64,000 nt of DNA, from positions 558,001 through 622,000 of the forward strand of contig NZ_CANLTU010000001.1 in the NCBI RefSeq assembly GCF_947494125.1. The letters run 5' to 3'. The position numbers were made by a program, and so were the translations under genes. Below are positions 25,473 to 33,576 of this stretch, piece after piece. The notes below the pieces were generated by a model, which worked only from the letters and a program-made list of their open reading frames with translations, was not told where the DNA came from and made no database searches. The DNA comes from an uncultured Tenacibaculum sp. (lineage in GTDB: Bacteria; Bacteroidota; Bacteroidia; Flavobacteriales; Flavobacteriaceae). The stretch's first letter is position 1; each line of letters begins with the position of its first letter.

Positions 25473-27384
25473 TAAGTATTTCGTTACAGTCATTTTTTTT
25501 TTACTTTCCATAACTGTTTATTCTCAATATTCAGAAGAATATAAAAAATATAGTAAACAATATCCAAACTCTAGAAAAGTAAGATTAAATCAAGAGATCA
25601 TAATTACTATAAAGTTAACAGGTGAAGAATTTGATATTAAACAAGAATTTATTGAAGAGGATTTGTATTTAAATGAATCTGCAACTTATGGTTCTAAAAA
25701 AGTATTAAAATACTCATCTTTTTTTGAATTGGAAAAAATCTCAGCATCTTCATTTTCATATGAAAAAGGGAAATACAAAGAGTCAAAAGTAAAGGAGTTC
25801 AAAAAGAAAGATGATTTAAGTCAATCATTTTATGATGATACTAAAGCGCTAAGTTTCATATATCCAAATTTAAAAAAAGGATCGAAGTCAAAACTGCATT
25901 ATATTGAAAAAGTAAAAAACCCTCGATTTATAAGTCCCTTTTATTTTGCAGATTATTTTCCTATAATAAAAAATAAAGTAACAATAATTGTAGATAAAGG
26001 GATAGGTTTAAAATTTAAAAAATTTAATGTTGGTAATGAGAATATTTTATTTTCCAAGAAAGAAAAAAGGAAGAAAACAATTTATAAATGGGAATTAAAG
26101 AATAAAAATAAGTATGATTTTGAAGATGATTCACCAAGCTACAAAAGTATACTGCCACATATAATTCCAATAATTACTACCTATAAAAATAAAAAGAAGA
26201 CAAAAAAACTTCTTGGAGAAGTTTCAGATTTATATAATTGGTATTATTCTTTAGTAGAAAATGTAAATAAAGAGAAACCAAGTAAAGAATTAGTAGATAT
26301 AGTAACTGAAATTACTTTAAATAAAAAAAGTGATTTAGAAAAAGTAAAAGCTATCTATTATTGGACACAAAAAAACATTAAATATATAGCTTTTGAATAT
26401 GCTTTAGGAGGTTTTATACCGAGGGAATCTAATGATGTTTTTAGAAAGAAGTATGGTGATTGTAAAGATAATTCAAGTATTCTTTTTAAAATGTTAGAAA
26501 TTGCAGGTTTAAAAGGAAATTTAACTTGGGTAGGTACAAGAAGTATTCCTTATTCTTATAAAGAAGTGCCAACACCAATTGTAGATAATCACATGATACT
26601 TACTTATGAAAATAATGGAAAGACATATTTTTTAGATGCTACAGGGAGGTATGTTAAATTAGGGATACCTACATCCTTTATACAAGGAAAAGAAGTGCTA
26701 ATTTCTTATGGAGATAAGTTTAAAGTAAAAAAAGTGCCAATAATAGCAGCACAAAGTAATGCTGTTATAGATTCTACATACATTAAAGTGTTAGATAACA
26801 ATATAATTGGGAACTCAAAAACTACAATTTCTGGGTATCCAAAAATTAATTACTTCCAGGAATTAGAAAATGAAAATTCACAGTCTAAGTTAAAAGAATT
26901 TTATAATTGGAAACTTAAAAAAGGAAATAATAAATTTCTGATTAAAAATTTTAAAGAAATTGATAAGTATAATTATGATGAGGATTTTGTTGTGAACTAT
27001 AGTTTCGAAATAGATAATTATTTCAAAAAACTAGGAGACGAAATTTATTTTAATCTAAATTTAAATAAAGAGTTGTCAAAATTTAAAACGGAAAAGAAAC
27101 GAAAAACAGAAAAAGAATTTGATTATAAAAAATATTATAGTTTTTATACTGTGTTAGAAATCCCTGAAGGTTATAAAGTAGATTATTTACCAGAAAATGT
27201 GTTAGTTTCAAATAAATTAATGAGATGTAATATTAGTTTTCAATTAAAAGAGAATAAGATAATATATAACCAAGTTATAGAACTGAATTTTTTAACCTTG
27301 AATTTAGAAGAACAAAAAGAAGTTAATAAACAAATAGAAAAGATTGAAAAAAGCTATAAAGAAATAATTGTATTAAAAAAATAA
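25441..27384 (+). CDS. DUF3857/transglutaminase-like secreted protein (catalytic residues present)
   Basis: 647 residues with a signal peptide ending near TVYSQ. A beta-rich DUF3857 domain (about 45-230) precedes a transglutaminase-like domain with Cys in KYGDCKDNSSILF (about 342), His in VDNHMILTY (about 382) and Asp in FLDATGRY (about 398). This is a complete papain-like triad. A C-terminal beta domain follows (about 430-645). It may cut or cross-link protein or peptide bonds outside the inner membrane; the substrate is unknown. The ATG at 25441 overlaps the repeat-protein gene; a TTG at 25459 is an alternative start. Next gene begins 7 bp after its stop. Confidence 0.82.
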   Translation: MIKLLELKKYNKYFVTVIFFLLSITVYSQYSEEYKKYSKQYPNSRKVRLNQEIIITIKLTGEEFDIKQEFIEEDLYLNESATYGSKKVLKYSSFFELEKISASSFSYEKGKYKESKVKEFKKKDDLSQSFYDDTKALSFIYPNLKKGSKSKLHYIEKVKNPRFISPFYFADYFPIIKNKVTIIVDKGIGLKFKKFNVGNENILFSKKEKRKKTIYKWELKNKNKYDFEDDSPSYKSILPHIIPIITTYKNKKKTKKLLGEVSDLYNWYYSLVENVNKEKPSKELVDIVTEITLNKKSDLEKVKAIYYWTQKNIKYIAFEYALGGFIPRESNDVFRKKYGDCKDNSSILFKMLEIAGLKGNLTWVGTRSIPYSYKEVPTPIVDNHMILTYENNGKTYFLDATGRYVKLGIPTSFIQGKEVLISYGDKFKVKKVPIIAAQSNAVIDSTYIKVLDNNIIGNSKTTISGYPKINYFQELENENSQSKLKEFYNWKLKKGNNKFLIKNFKEIDKYNYDEDFVVNYSFEIDNYFKKLGDEIYFNLNLNKELSKFKTEKKRKTEKEFDYKKYYSFYTVLEIPEGYKVDYLPENVLVSNKLMRCNISFQLKENKIIYNQVIELNFLTLNLEEQKEVNKQIEKIEKSYKEIIVLKK

Positions 27385-27390
27385 ATACCT

Positions 27391-29370
27391 ATGAAAAATA
27401 AATATTCGATATTAATAATAGTCACACTGTTACTAAGCTTACAAGCTACATTTTCACAGAAACTTCCTTTTTTTAAAAATTATGATTGGGATAAAACTCC
27501 AAACTATAAAATAGAAAAAGAAAGTAATAAAAAGATGGTAGCGATTAAAGAAAAAATTGTTACTGAGTTTTATTTTGAAGAGAATTCATTAATTGAATAT
27601 TTTTTAGAGCACAAAGTACTATGGCTAAATTCAGATGAAAAAATAGAAGATTATAATAAAATTTATTTACCATATTCTTCAACTTCTAATTTAGAAGTTC
27701 ATAAAGCTCGGGTGGTTACAAAAGAAGGAGAGGTGATCAATTTAGATCAGTCTAAAATATTAACAGCAAATGATGAGGAAACGGGTAAAAAATATAAATA
27801 CTTTGCTTTTGAAGGAATAGAAAAAGGAAGTTTTATAGAGTTTATTTACGTAGTGAAAAAGACTCCTGTATATAGTGGAAGAAAAATTAACTTACAATCA
27901 TCATATGATAAAAAAGTTGTAGAGTTTGATTTGTTTTCGCCTAAAAATTTAATTTTTAAATTCAAAAGTTATAATAATTTACCATCAATAGTTGAAGACA
28001 CAATTATAAAAGAGAAAAATAATTGGAAACTTCATTTAAAAGAAATAAAGGGTATTGAAAAGGAAAATCTTTCGGCTTACAATGCATCTAAAGGAGCTAT
28101 TGTTTACAAGTTAGATAAAAACACAGCTACAAAAGTATCAGATATAACATCATACAATAGGGTTTCTCAAAACTTATATGCTTTTTATTATCCAGAATAT
28201 AAAAAGAAGACGGTTCAGTTGCTTAACAAGTTTATTACTGATTTGTCATTAGAAAATGTTAAAGATGAAGAAAGCGTTGTTAGAAAGTTGGATTATTATA
28301 TTAAAACAAATTTATTTATATCTAATGAGGCTGATAAAAACTTGAAAGATTTAAATGAGATTCTTGTTAAAAGAGTGATGAATGAAACAGGAGCTTTAAA
28401 ATTATATATTTCCTTATTAAGAACTTTAAAAATAAAACACGAATTAGTTATAACAAGTGATAGGAGAGAGGTTAAATTTGATGAAAATTTTGAAGCAAAT
28501 AACTTTCTTACAGATTTTTTAATTTACTTTCCAAGAACTAAATTGTATTTGTCACCCAACGATTTTGAAAGTAGATTTGGTTTTCCAGCTGCATATAAAA
28601 CAGATAATTATGGGTTATTTGTTAAAGAAGTTAAAATAGGAGAATTTAAATCAGCAGTAGGTAAGATTAAATATATAAAGCCAGTAAAATCAGATAAAAC
28701 ATTTGATTCAATGTTTGTAAATGTTGATTTTGAAGAAGGTGATTTGTTAAAAAATAATATACAATTAGATAGGTCGTTTAATGGTTATTACGCGATGGAT
28801 ATTCAACCATTTATTCATTTAATAAAAGGAGAAAAAAGAGATGAGCTAATTGATGGTTTAGCAAAAAGCATTAATAAAAACATTGAAATAAAAAGTAAAA
28901 AACTAGTTAATGACAAGCCAGAATTGTTTGGGGTAAAGCCACTACAATTTATTGTCAATTTTAGCTCAGAAGCTTTTGTGGAAAAAGCAGGAAGAAAATA
29001 TTTGTTTAAATTAGGAGAGTTAATTGGTATGCAAATGCAGTTATACCAAGAGAAAGAAAGGGTTTTGTCTCTAGAAGAAAAATTTCAAAGAAGTTACTTT
29101 CGTACAATTAATGTAAATATACCTAAAGGATATAAAATAACAAATCTAGAAGATCTTAATATAAATAACTCTTATTCTGAAAACGGAAAAGAATTCTTTT
29201 CTTTTAAATCATCTTTTAAGTTAATAGATAATAAGTTAAAGATTATAGCAAACGAACATTATAGAAAGAATATAATAAGTGTTTCTCAATATGAAGAGTA
29301 TAGAAAAGTTATAAATAGTGCTGCAGATTTCAATAAAATAGTGTTGCTTCTTGAATTAGATTTAAAATAA
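27391..29370 (+). CDS. DUF3857-type protein with degenerate transglutaminase core
   Basis: 659 residues with a signal peptide ending near ATFSQ. The DUF3857-like N-terminal region is clear (LWLNSDEKIEDYNKIYLPY, then VHKARVVTKEGEVINLD). At the place of the GDCKD motif the sequence is RVMNETGALKLYISLLRT (about residue 330), so the catalytic Cys is missing, and the His/Asp loops are replaced by NNFLTDFLIYFPRTKLYLSP. It therefore looks like a pseudo-enzyme paired with the intact upstream paralogue, and may bind ligand or regulate it. Same operon, 7 bp gap. Confidence 0.78.
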   Translation: MKNKYSILIIVTLLLSLQATFSQKLPFFKNYDWDKTPNYKIEKESNKKMVAIKEKIVTEFYFEENSLIEYFLEHKVLWLNSDEKIEDYNKIYLPYSSTSNLEVHKARVVTKEGEVINLDQSKILTANDEETGKKYKYFAFEGIEKGSFIEFIYVVKKTPVYSGRKINLQSSYDKKVVEFDLFSPKNLIFKFKSYNNLPSIVEDTIIKEKNNWKLHLKEIKGIEKENLSAYNASKGAIVYKLDKNTATKVSDITSYNRVSQNLYAFYYPEYKKKTVQLLNKFITDLSLENVKDEESVVRKLDYYIKTNLFISNEADKNLKDLNEILVKRVMNETGALKLYISLLRTLKIKHELVITSDRREVKFDENFEANNFLTDFLIYFPRTKLYLSPNDFESRFGFPAAYKTDNYGLFVKEVKIGEFKSAVGKIKYIKPVKSDKTFDSMFVNVDFEEGDLLKNNIQLDRSFNGYYAMDIQPFIHLIKGEKRDELIDGLAKSINKNIEIKSKKLVNDKPELFGVKPLQFIVNFSSEAFVEKAGRKYLFKLGELIGMQMQLYQEKERVLSLEEKFQRSYFRTINVNIPKGYKITNLEDLNINNSYSENGKEFFSFKSSFKLIDNKLKIIANEHYRKNIISVSQYEEYRKVINSAADFNKIVLLLELDLK

Positions 29371-29374
29371 ATTA

Positions 29375-29541
29375 ATGAAAATGAATAGAGTAATAAAGTA
29401 TTTAGCATACTCGATTGTATATAGTTAGGTAACAATACTTGTGAAATATCTTTTCATAAAGATAAAAATGAAACTATAGCTTCTGTATATGGGGTTATTA
29501 TGTGGCTGTACTATGTGTTCTCTGGACAGCTAAATAAATAA
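29375..29541 (+). pseudogene. Possible frameshifted small ORF
   Basis: An ATG frame (MKMNRVIKYLAYSIVYS) stops at 29426-29428. An overlapping frame then continues for about 37 codons with a hydrophobic stretch (ASVYGVIMWLYYVF) to a TAA at 29539. A one-base shift near 29427 would join them into a protein of about 55 residues. No family recognised and the case is weak. Confidence 0.2.
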
Positions 29542-29612
29542 ACAAAAGAAAGTGAATAAAGTAAAGTCTTTTGTGCCGAGTATGAGTAATTATATTTAAA
29601 AAAAAGATATTG

Positions 29613-29648
29613 CCACGTTATAAATTGTTTATAACGTGGTTTTTATTT
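29613..29648 (+). terminator. Strong terminator of the repeat/DUF3857 operon
   Basis: Perfect 12-bp stem CCACGTTATAAA / TTTATAACGTGG with a 3-nt TTG loop, followed by TTTTTATTT. It lies about 240 bp after the last DUF3857 stop. Confidence 0.85.
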
Positions 29649-29840
29649 GTATTATGGTAGAATGTGTTTTTAGTACAGCCATAAATTATACAGATTTAGA
29701 AAGTGTAACTGTAACAGTACTAAGAAAGGTATAGGTATTACTTTAGTTATAAAGAGCTATTTATAATAAGTATACTTACAGTTTTATAGTTTCTCACGTA
29801 TTTAAAATCCGCGAGATCCGTTTTTGTTAGGTTTTTACTT

Positions 29841-30004
29841 CCAACGGAGTTCGCTGATGGTTCCGTATTGTTTTTATTGTGTCAGCGAAGTTCGCTGAGC
29901 ATATTGTTTACTTACAAAAGCTTCAGCGAAGCCCGTTGATGGCTCTGTAAAGTTTTTATTAGACCAGCGAAGTTCGCTGATGGTTTCAAAAGGGTTTTAA
30001 CCTT
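29841..30004. repeat. 41-bp tandem repeat with palindromic core
   Basis: Four units start at 29841, 29882, 29923 and 29964, an exact 41-bp period. Each opens with a near-palindrome of the form YCAGCGAAGTTCGCTGA and is followed by an A/T-rich tail such as GTTTTTATT. A more worn fifth unit may precede it at 29800. The units differ at several positions, so the array is old. No ORF covers it; the rest of the 772-bp gap 29371-30142 holds the terminator and the weak small ORF only. Confidence 0.8.
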
Positions 30005-30148
30005 GTGTCGAAACAATTGCGTCGTTTGGTAATAACAGCTATAAGAAAGTTAAGGTTGATGCTTAAAGAAATAAACGATTATTACAAACAAAAGAGCTAT
30101 TTTATTAGCTAATGAAAGTAATGGCTTAATAATATAAATAAATTGAAA

Positions 30149-30442
30149 ATGGAATTAAAGATAGGAGCAGTTTTTACAAGTAATAAAGTTTTAAAAGAGA
30201 AAGAACTTCCTTCGTGGATGTATAGGGAGGAGGCTAGTTATGAAGAGGATAGTGGTTGGAGGATTTTTTCAGGTAATGAAGATGAAGATTATCTAGATAA
30301 TCCTGATAATTTTAAACTAATAACATCAGAGCAATTAATAAAGATAGATAAAGAGATTAAATCAAATTTGTTAGCTCCTTATGGTTTTTCTTTTGAAAGG
30401 GATGAAAGTACAGGGAAATGGATGATGGTAGAGGAGGGATAA
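30149..30442 (+). CDS. DUF2185 (Imm33-like) small protein
   Basis: 97 residues from the ATG at 30149 (an in-frame TTG at 30143 adds two). The pattern WMYREEASYEEDSGWRIFSG followed by NEDEDYLDNPDNF and the repeated acidic clusters are the hallmark of DUF2185, a family grouped with immunity proteins (Imm33 clan) of polymorphic toxin systems and also found alone in many genomes. No signal peptide; acidic cytoplasmic protein. No toxin gene is recognised beside it. It is isolated after a repeat-rich gap and is followed by tRNA genes on the other strand. Confidence 0.75.
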   Translation: MELKIGAVFTSNKVLKEKELPSWMYREEASYEEDSGWRIFSGNEDEDYLDNPDNFKLITSEQLIKIDKEIKSNLLAPYGFSFERDESTGKWMMVEEG

Positions 30443-30486
30443 TGAGTATTAAAAGAAAATAAGCAGGAGAAGTTAATTTGTTAAAT

Positions 30487-30518
30487 AAAAAAACCTTAAC
30501 AAATAAATGTTAAGGTTT
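30487..30518 (-). terminator. Terminator of the distal tRNA-Leu gene
   Basis: Stem AAACCTTAAC / GTTAAGGTTT with loop AAATAAAT; on the - strand it is followed by a run of T. It lies 3 bp after the end of the tRNA at 30521. Confidence 0.75.
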
Positions 30519-30520
30519 AG

Positions 30521-30606
30521 TACTGAAGGCGGGACTTGAACCCGCACGGACATTACAGTCCATTGGATTTTAAGTCCAACGTGTCTACCAATTCCACCAC
30601 TTCAGC
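30521..30606 (-). tRNA. tRNA-Leu(TAA), copy 2
   Basis: 86 nt including the discriminator base. On the - strand it opens GCTGAAGTGGTGGAATTGG, has the anticodon loop CTTAAAA inside TTGGACTTAAAATCCAA (anticodon TAA, Leu), a long type II variable arm and GGTTCAAGTCC T-arm. The acceptor stem GCTGAAG pairs with CTTCAGT. CCA is not encoded. Identical to copy 1. Confidence 0.95.
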
Positions 30607-30648
30607 ATGGTTAATGCTATATATATCTTTTTGACTACTTTTAAAATT

Positions 30649-30675
30649 AAGCCTCGCTAATAAAAGCGAGGCTTG
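30649..30675 (-). terminator. Hairpin between the two tRNA-Leu genes
   Basis: Stem AAGCCTCGC / GCGAGGCTT with an eight-base A/T loop; a T-rich stretch follows on the - strand. It lies 2 bp after copy 1, so it may terminate part of the transcripts or aid 3' processing. Confidence 0.6.
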
Positions 30676-30676
30676 G

Positions 30677-30762
30677 TACTGAAGGCGGGACTTGAACCCG
30701 CACGGACATTACAGTCCATTGGATTTTAAGTCCAACGTGTCTACCAATTCCACCACTTCAGC
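30677..30762 (-). tRNA. tRNA-Leu(TAA), copy 1
   Basis: Sequence identical to the copy at 30521-30606, with anticodon TAA, type II variable arm and no encoded CCA. It is the middle gene of a - strand cluster Gly-Leu-Leu. Confidence 0.95.
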
Positions 30763-30784
30763 TTAATATCTCTTAAAAGGATTG

Positions 30785-30856
30785 AGCGAAAGACGGGATT
30801 TGAACCCGCGACCCCCACCTTGGCAAGGTGATGCTCTACCCCTGAGCTACTTTCGC
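30785..30856 (-). tRNA. tRNA-Gly(GCC)
   Basis: 72 nt. On the - strand it begins GCGAAAGTAGCTCAGGGG, has anticodon loop TTGCCAA (GCC, Gly) closed by TCACC/GGTGG, T-arm GGGTTCAAATCCC and acceptor CTTTCGC with discriminator T. First gene of the Gly-Leu-Leu cluster. Confidence 0.95.
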
Positions 30857-30906
30857 GTAGTCAAAAATTATTTTAAAGAACTTGTGCATTGCTCCGAATG
30901 CGGGTG

Positions 30907-30936
30907 CAAATATAACACCATTTTTCTAATTACAAA
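30907..30936 (-). promoter_or_regulatory. Promoter of the tRNA Gly-Leu-Leu cluster
   Basis: On the - strand, TTTG (30933-30936) and TATATTTG (30907-30914) stand 18 bp apart, matching the Bacteroidota -33 TTTG / -7 TAnnTTTG arrangement. The box lies about 50 bp before tRNA-Gly. Confidence 0.6.
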
Positions 30937-31001
30937 GCACTTTTTTATTTTTTTTAAATTTAATTACTAATAATTTTTATGGCAGTTACATAAGAAAGAA
31001 A

Positions 31002-31009
31002 TACCTTTG
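31002..31009 (+). promoter_or_regulatory. -7 box of the heme O synthase/oxidase operon
   Basis: TACCTTTG matches TAnnTTTG and lies 21 bp before the GTG start at 31031. Confidence 0.5.
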
Positions 31010-31030
31010 CAAAAATTTTTAAAATAAGAA

Positions 31031-31933
31031 GTGAGCACTGTTTCATCTGTACATACAAAAACCTCTTTAAAATCAGTCTTTAACGATTTTAAGCAATTAA
31101 CAAAAGTTGGCTTATCGGTTAGTGTAGTATTCACATCTATTACAGGATATTTATTAGGAGCGGAAACAATAAATTATACGACTATAATATTATTAGCTAT
31201 TGGAGGCTATTTAATGGTAGGAGCATCAAATGCATTTAACCAAGTAATAGAAAAAGATATAGACGCTATAATGCAACGTACAAAAAACAGACCATTGCCA
31301 GCAGGAAGAATGTCTGTAACAGCAGCATTACTAATAGCAAGTGTCTTTACCATAGCAGGAATTGCAATATTGTATGCAATAAATCCAAAATGTGCTTTAT
31401 TTGGAGCTATTTCAATATTTTTATATACAAGTGCCTATACACCATTAAAGGCGGTAACACCTTTAGCTGTTTTTGTAGGGGCAATACCAGGAGCCATTCC
31501 TTTTATGTTAGGATGGGTAGCAGCAACAGGAGAATTTGGAATAGAAGCAGGGTTTTTATTTATGATTCAGTTTTTTTGGCAATTCCCACACTTTTGGGCA
31601 ATAGGTTGGTTGCAATACGAAGAATACAATAAGGCAGGACTGCATATGTTGCCTATGGATAAAAAAGACAAAGGAGCTATTGTGCAAATTATATTTTATA
31701 CCTGTATTATGATATTAATGTCGGTAGCACCGGTATTAAAAGTAACAGGAAACTTTTATATATATCCAGTAACAGCAGTTATTATATTATTATTAGGGTT
31801 GTTAATGTTGTATTATGCATTTCAATTATATAAAACAGAAAAAAACACCGATGCACGTAAATTAATGCTTGCAAGTGTTTTTTACATTACGATAGTACCC
31901 ATAATATATGTGGTAGATAAATTTTTACACTAA
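31031..31933 (+). CDS. cyoE: Protoheme IX farnesyltransferase (heme O synthase)
   Basis: A polytopic UbiA-type prenyltransferase of 300 residues that adds a farnesyl group to heme B to make heme O for cytochrome oxidase. The Asp-rich motif NAFNQVIEKDIDAIMQRTKN near residue 72 binds the prenyl diphosphate, followed by RPLPAGRM; YTPLKAVTPLAVFVGAIPGA near 137 is also family-typical. Nine hydrophobic helices are visible. The start is GTG at 31031. Its last base is shared with the next ATG, so it is co-translated with the oxidase subunit genes; ctaB is a common synonym. Confidence 0.95.
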   Translation: MSTVSSVHTKTSLKSVFNDFKQLTKVGLSVSVVFTSITGYLLGAETINYTTIILLAIGGYLMVGASNAFNQVIEKDIDAIMQRTKNRPLPAGRMSVTAALLIASVFTIAGIAILYAINPKCALFGAISIFLYTSAYTPLKAVTPLAVFVGAIPGAIPFMLGWVAATGEFGIEAGFLFMIQFFWQFPHFWAIGWLQYEEYNKAGLHMLPMDKKDKGAIVQIIFYTCIMILMSVAPVLKVTGNFYIYPVTAVIILLLGLLMLYYAFQLYKTEKNTDARKLMLASVFYITIVPIIYVVDKFLH

Positions 31934-32517
31934 TGAGTGAACAAACTTTACAAGAAGAGTTAAAAGTAGGTAGACGAAAATCGGCGAAACCAATGTTATG
32001 GATTTCGATGATAAGTATGGTAATGTTCTTTGCAGGTCTAACAAGTGCTTATGTAATAAGTATGAACCGTGAAGATTGGGTTACTTTCGATTTGCCACAG
32101 GCATTTTATATAAGTACCGTATTAATTGTAATGAGTAGTATAACATTAATACTGTCGCAAAAATTTTTAAGAAAAGACAAAATTCAAGTGTCATTTATGC
32201 TGTTGTTAGCCACTTTAGTGCTAGGATTAGGCTTTGTATGGCAACAATATGTAGGATTTAACGAGTTAAAAGCTGTAGGATTATATTTTACTGGACCAGA
32301 AAGTACAGTATCTACGTCTTTTATAATAGGAATAACATTTTTACACGTATTACACCTGTTAGCAGGGGTAATCGTATTATTAATAGTAATTTATAATCAT
32401 TTTAAAAAGAAATATTCATCAGCGGATATGCTTGGGTTTGAGTTAGGTGCAATCTTTTGGCATTTCGTAGATGTATTATGGATTTATCTATTTTTCTTTT
32501 TCTATTTCATAAGATGA
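31933..32517 (+). CDS. Cytochrome c oxidase subunit III (short form)
   Basis: 194 residues with five hydrophobic helices. Subunit III signatures are FLHVLHLLAGVIVLL near 137 and FWHFVDVLWIYLFFFFYF at the C terminus. It overlaps heme O synthase by one base. This short paralogue is the first of two tandem COX3 genes, an arrangement typical of Flavobacteriia, where it forms part of the aa3/caa3-type terminal oxidase in the inner membrane. Confidence 0.9.
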   Translation: MSEQTLQEELKVGRRKSAKPMLWISMISMVMFFAGLTSAYVISMNREDWVTFDLPQAFYISTVLIVMSSITLILSQKFLRKDKIQVSFMLLLATLVLGLGFVWQQYVGFNELKAVGLYFTGPESTVSTSFIIGITFLHVLHLLAGVIVLLIVIYNHFKKKYSSADMLGFELGAIFWHFVDVLWIYLFFFFYFIR

Positions 32518-32528
32518 TGAAAAATGCG

Positions 32529-32536
32529 TAATTTTG
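32529..32536 (+). promoter_or_regulatory. Possible internal -7 box before the long COX3 gene
   Basis: TAATTTTG matches TAnnTTTG, 37 bp before the ATG at 32574, in the 56-bp gap between the two subunit III genes. Confidence 0.4.
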
Positions 32537-32573
32537 GCGCACTGTTTTAACAAAAATTAACAAAAAGAGATTT

Positions 32574-33557
32574 ATGGGAGCAAATATTGCTGTAAATTCT
32601 GACAACAAAGAGACCTGGGGCGGAGGTGGTGCAAAACCATTTGGCGCTAGTTATGGTAAAATGATGATGTGGTTTTTTATCGTATCAGATGCATTAACAT
32701 TTTCAGGTTTTTTAGCAGCGTACGGTTTAACACGTTTTAAATTTATTGACTCTTGGCCAATAGCCGATGAGGTATTTACCCACTTTCCAGGGTTGCATGG
32801 TGTACACGCACCAATGTATTATGTAGCATTAATGACATTTATTTTAATTGTATCGTCGGTAACTATGGTGTTAGCGGTAGATGCAGGTCATCAAATGAAA
32901 CAAAAGAAAGTAGCTTGGTATATGTTTGCAACAATTATCTTCGGTATTATTTTCGTAGGATCGCAAGCATGGGAGTGGAAAAACTTTATTAACGGTTCAT
33001 ACGGAGCAGTTAAAACAAGTAACAATCATATTTTACAATTTGTGAAGGATGGACATCAGATAGCATTAGCTGATTTTGTACATGCAGATAGAAAAGATGA
33101 TAGAATTCATCATACTCGTAAAAATGGATTGTGGTTTGATCAAGAACCAACTATTTCTCAATATTCAGTAGCACAAGTTCAGGAAGCATTTAAAGCAGAT
33201 CCTTCTTTGTTAATTAGAACTGAAAGATTAAATCCAGAAACAAAACAAAAGATAATATTATCTAGAGAAGAGAGTTTAGCAAAATTAGCTTTAGCAAATC
33301 AAGTTGTTGAAGGAGCAAACTTACATGTAAATGAATATGGTAATCCAATCTTTGCAGATTTCTTTTTCTTCATTACAGGATTTCACGGATTCCACGTATT
33401 TTCAGGAATTTTAATTAATATAATCATATTCTTTAATGTAGTGTTAGGTACGTACGAACGTAGAGGACATTATGAAATGGTTGAAAAAGTAGGTTTATAT
33501 TGGCACTTTGTAGATTTAGTTTGGGTATTTGTATTTACCTTCTTCTACTTAGTATAA
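32574..33557 (+). CDS. Cytochrome c oxidase subunit III (long form)
   Basis: 327 residues. Hydrophobic helices of subunit III flank a soluble insert of about 100 residues (145-245, hydrophilic, with VHADRKDDRIHHTRKNGLWF), which is normal for the Bacteroidota long form. Signatures: VGSQAWEWKNFI near 130, FITGFHGFHVFSGILIN near 270, and YWHFVDLVWVFVFTFFYL at the end. Subunit III stabilises proton uptake in heme-copper oxidases. It is followed 19 bp later by subunit IV. Confidence 0.92.
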   Translation: MGANIAVNSDNKETWGGGGAKPFGASYGKMMMWFFIVSDALTFSGFLAAYGLTRFKFIDSWPIADEVFTHFPGLHGVHAPMYYVALMTFILIVSSVTMVLAVDAGHQMKQKKVAWYMFATIIFGIIFVGSQAWEWKNFINGSYGAVKTSNNHILQFVKDGHQIALADFVHADRKDDRIHHTRKNGLWFDQEPTISQYSVAQVQEAFKADPSLLIRTERLNPETKQKIILSREESLAKLALANQVVEGANLHVNEYGNPIFADFFFFITGFHGFHVFSGILINIIIFFNVVLGTYERRGHYEMVEKVGLYWHFVDLVWVFVFTFFYLV

Positions 33558-33576
33558 TTAAAAAACGATAGTAAAA

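Noticed and set aside
29841..30004. CRISPR-like array
   Set aside because: Units repeat over their whole 41 bp rather than as repeat-plus-unique-spacer, they diverge from each other, and there are no cas genes nearby.
30521..30762. Long direct repeat as a mobile element
   Set aside because: It is fully explained by two tRNA-Leu genes; no target duplications or transposase.
31933..33557. Assembly duplication of COX3
   Set aside because: The two subunit III genes differ greatly in length and sequence and are a known tandem arrangement in this phylum.
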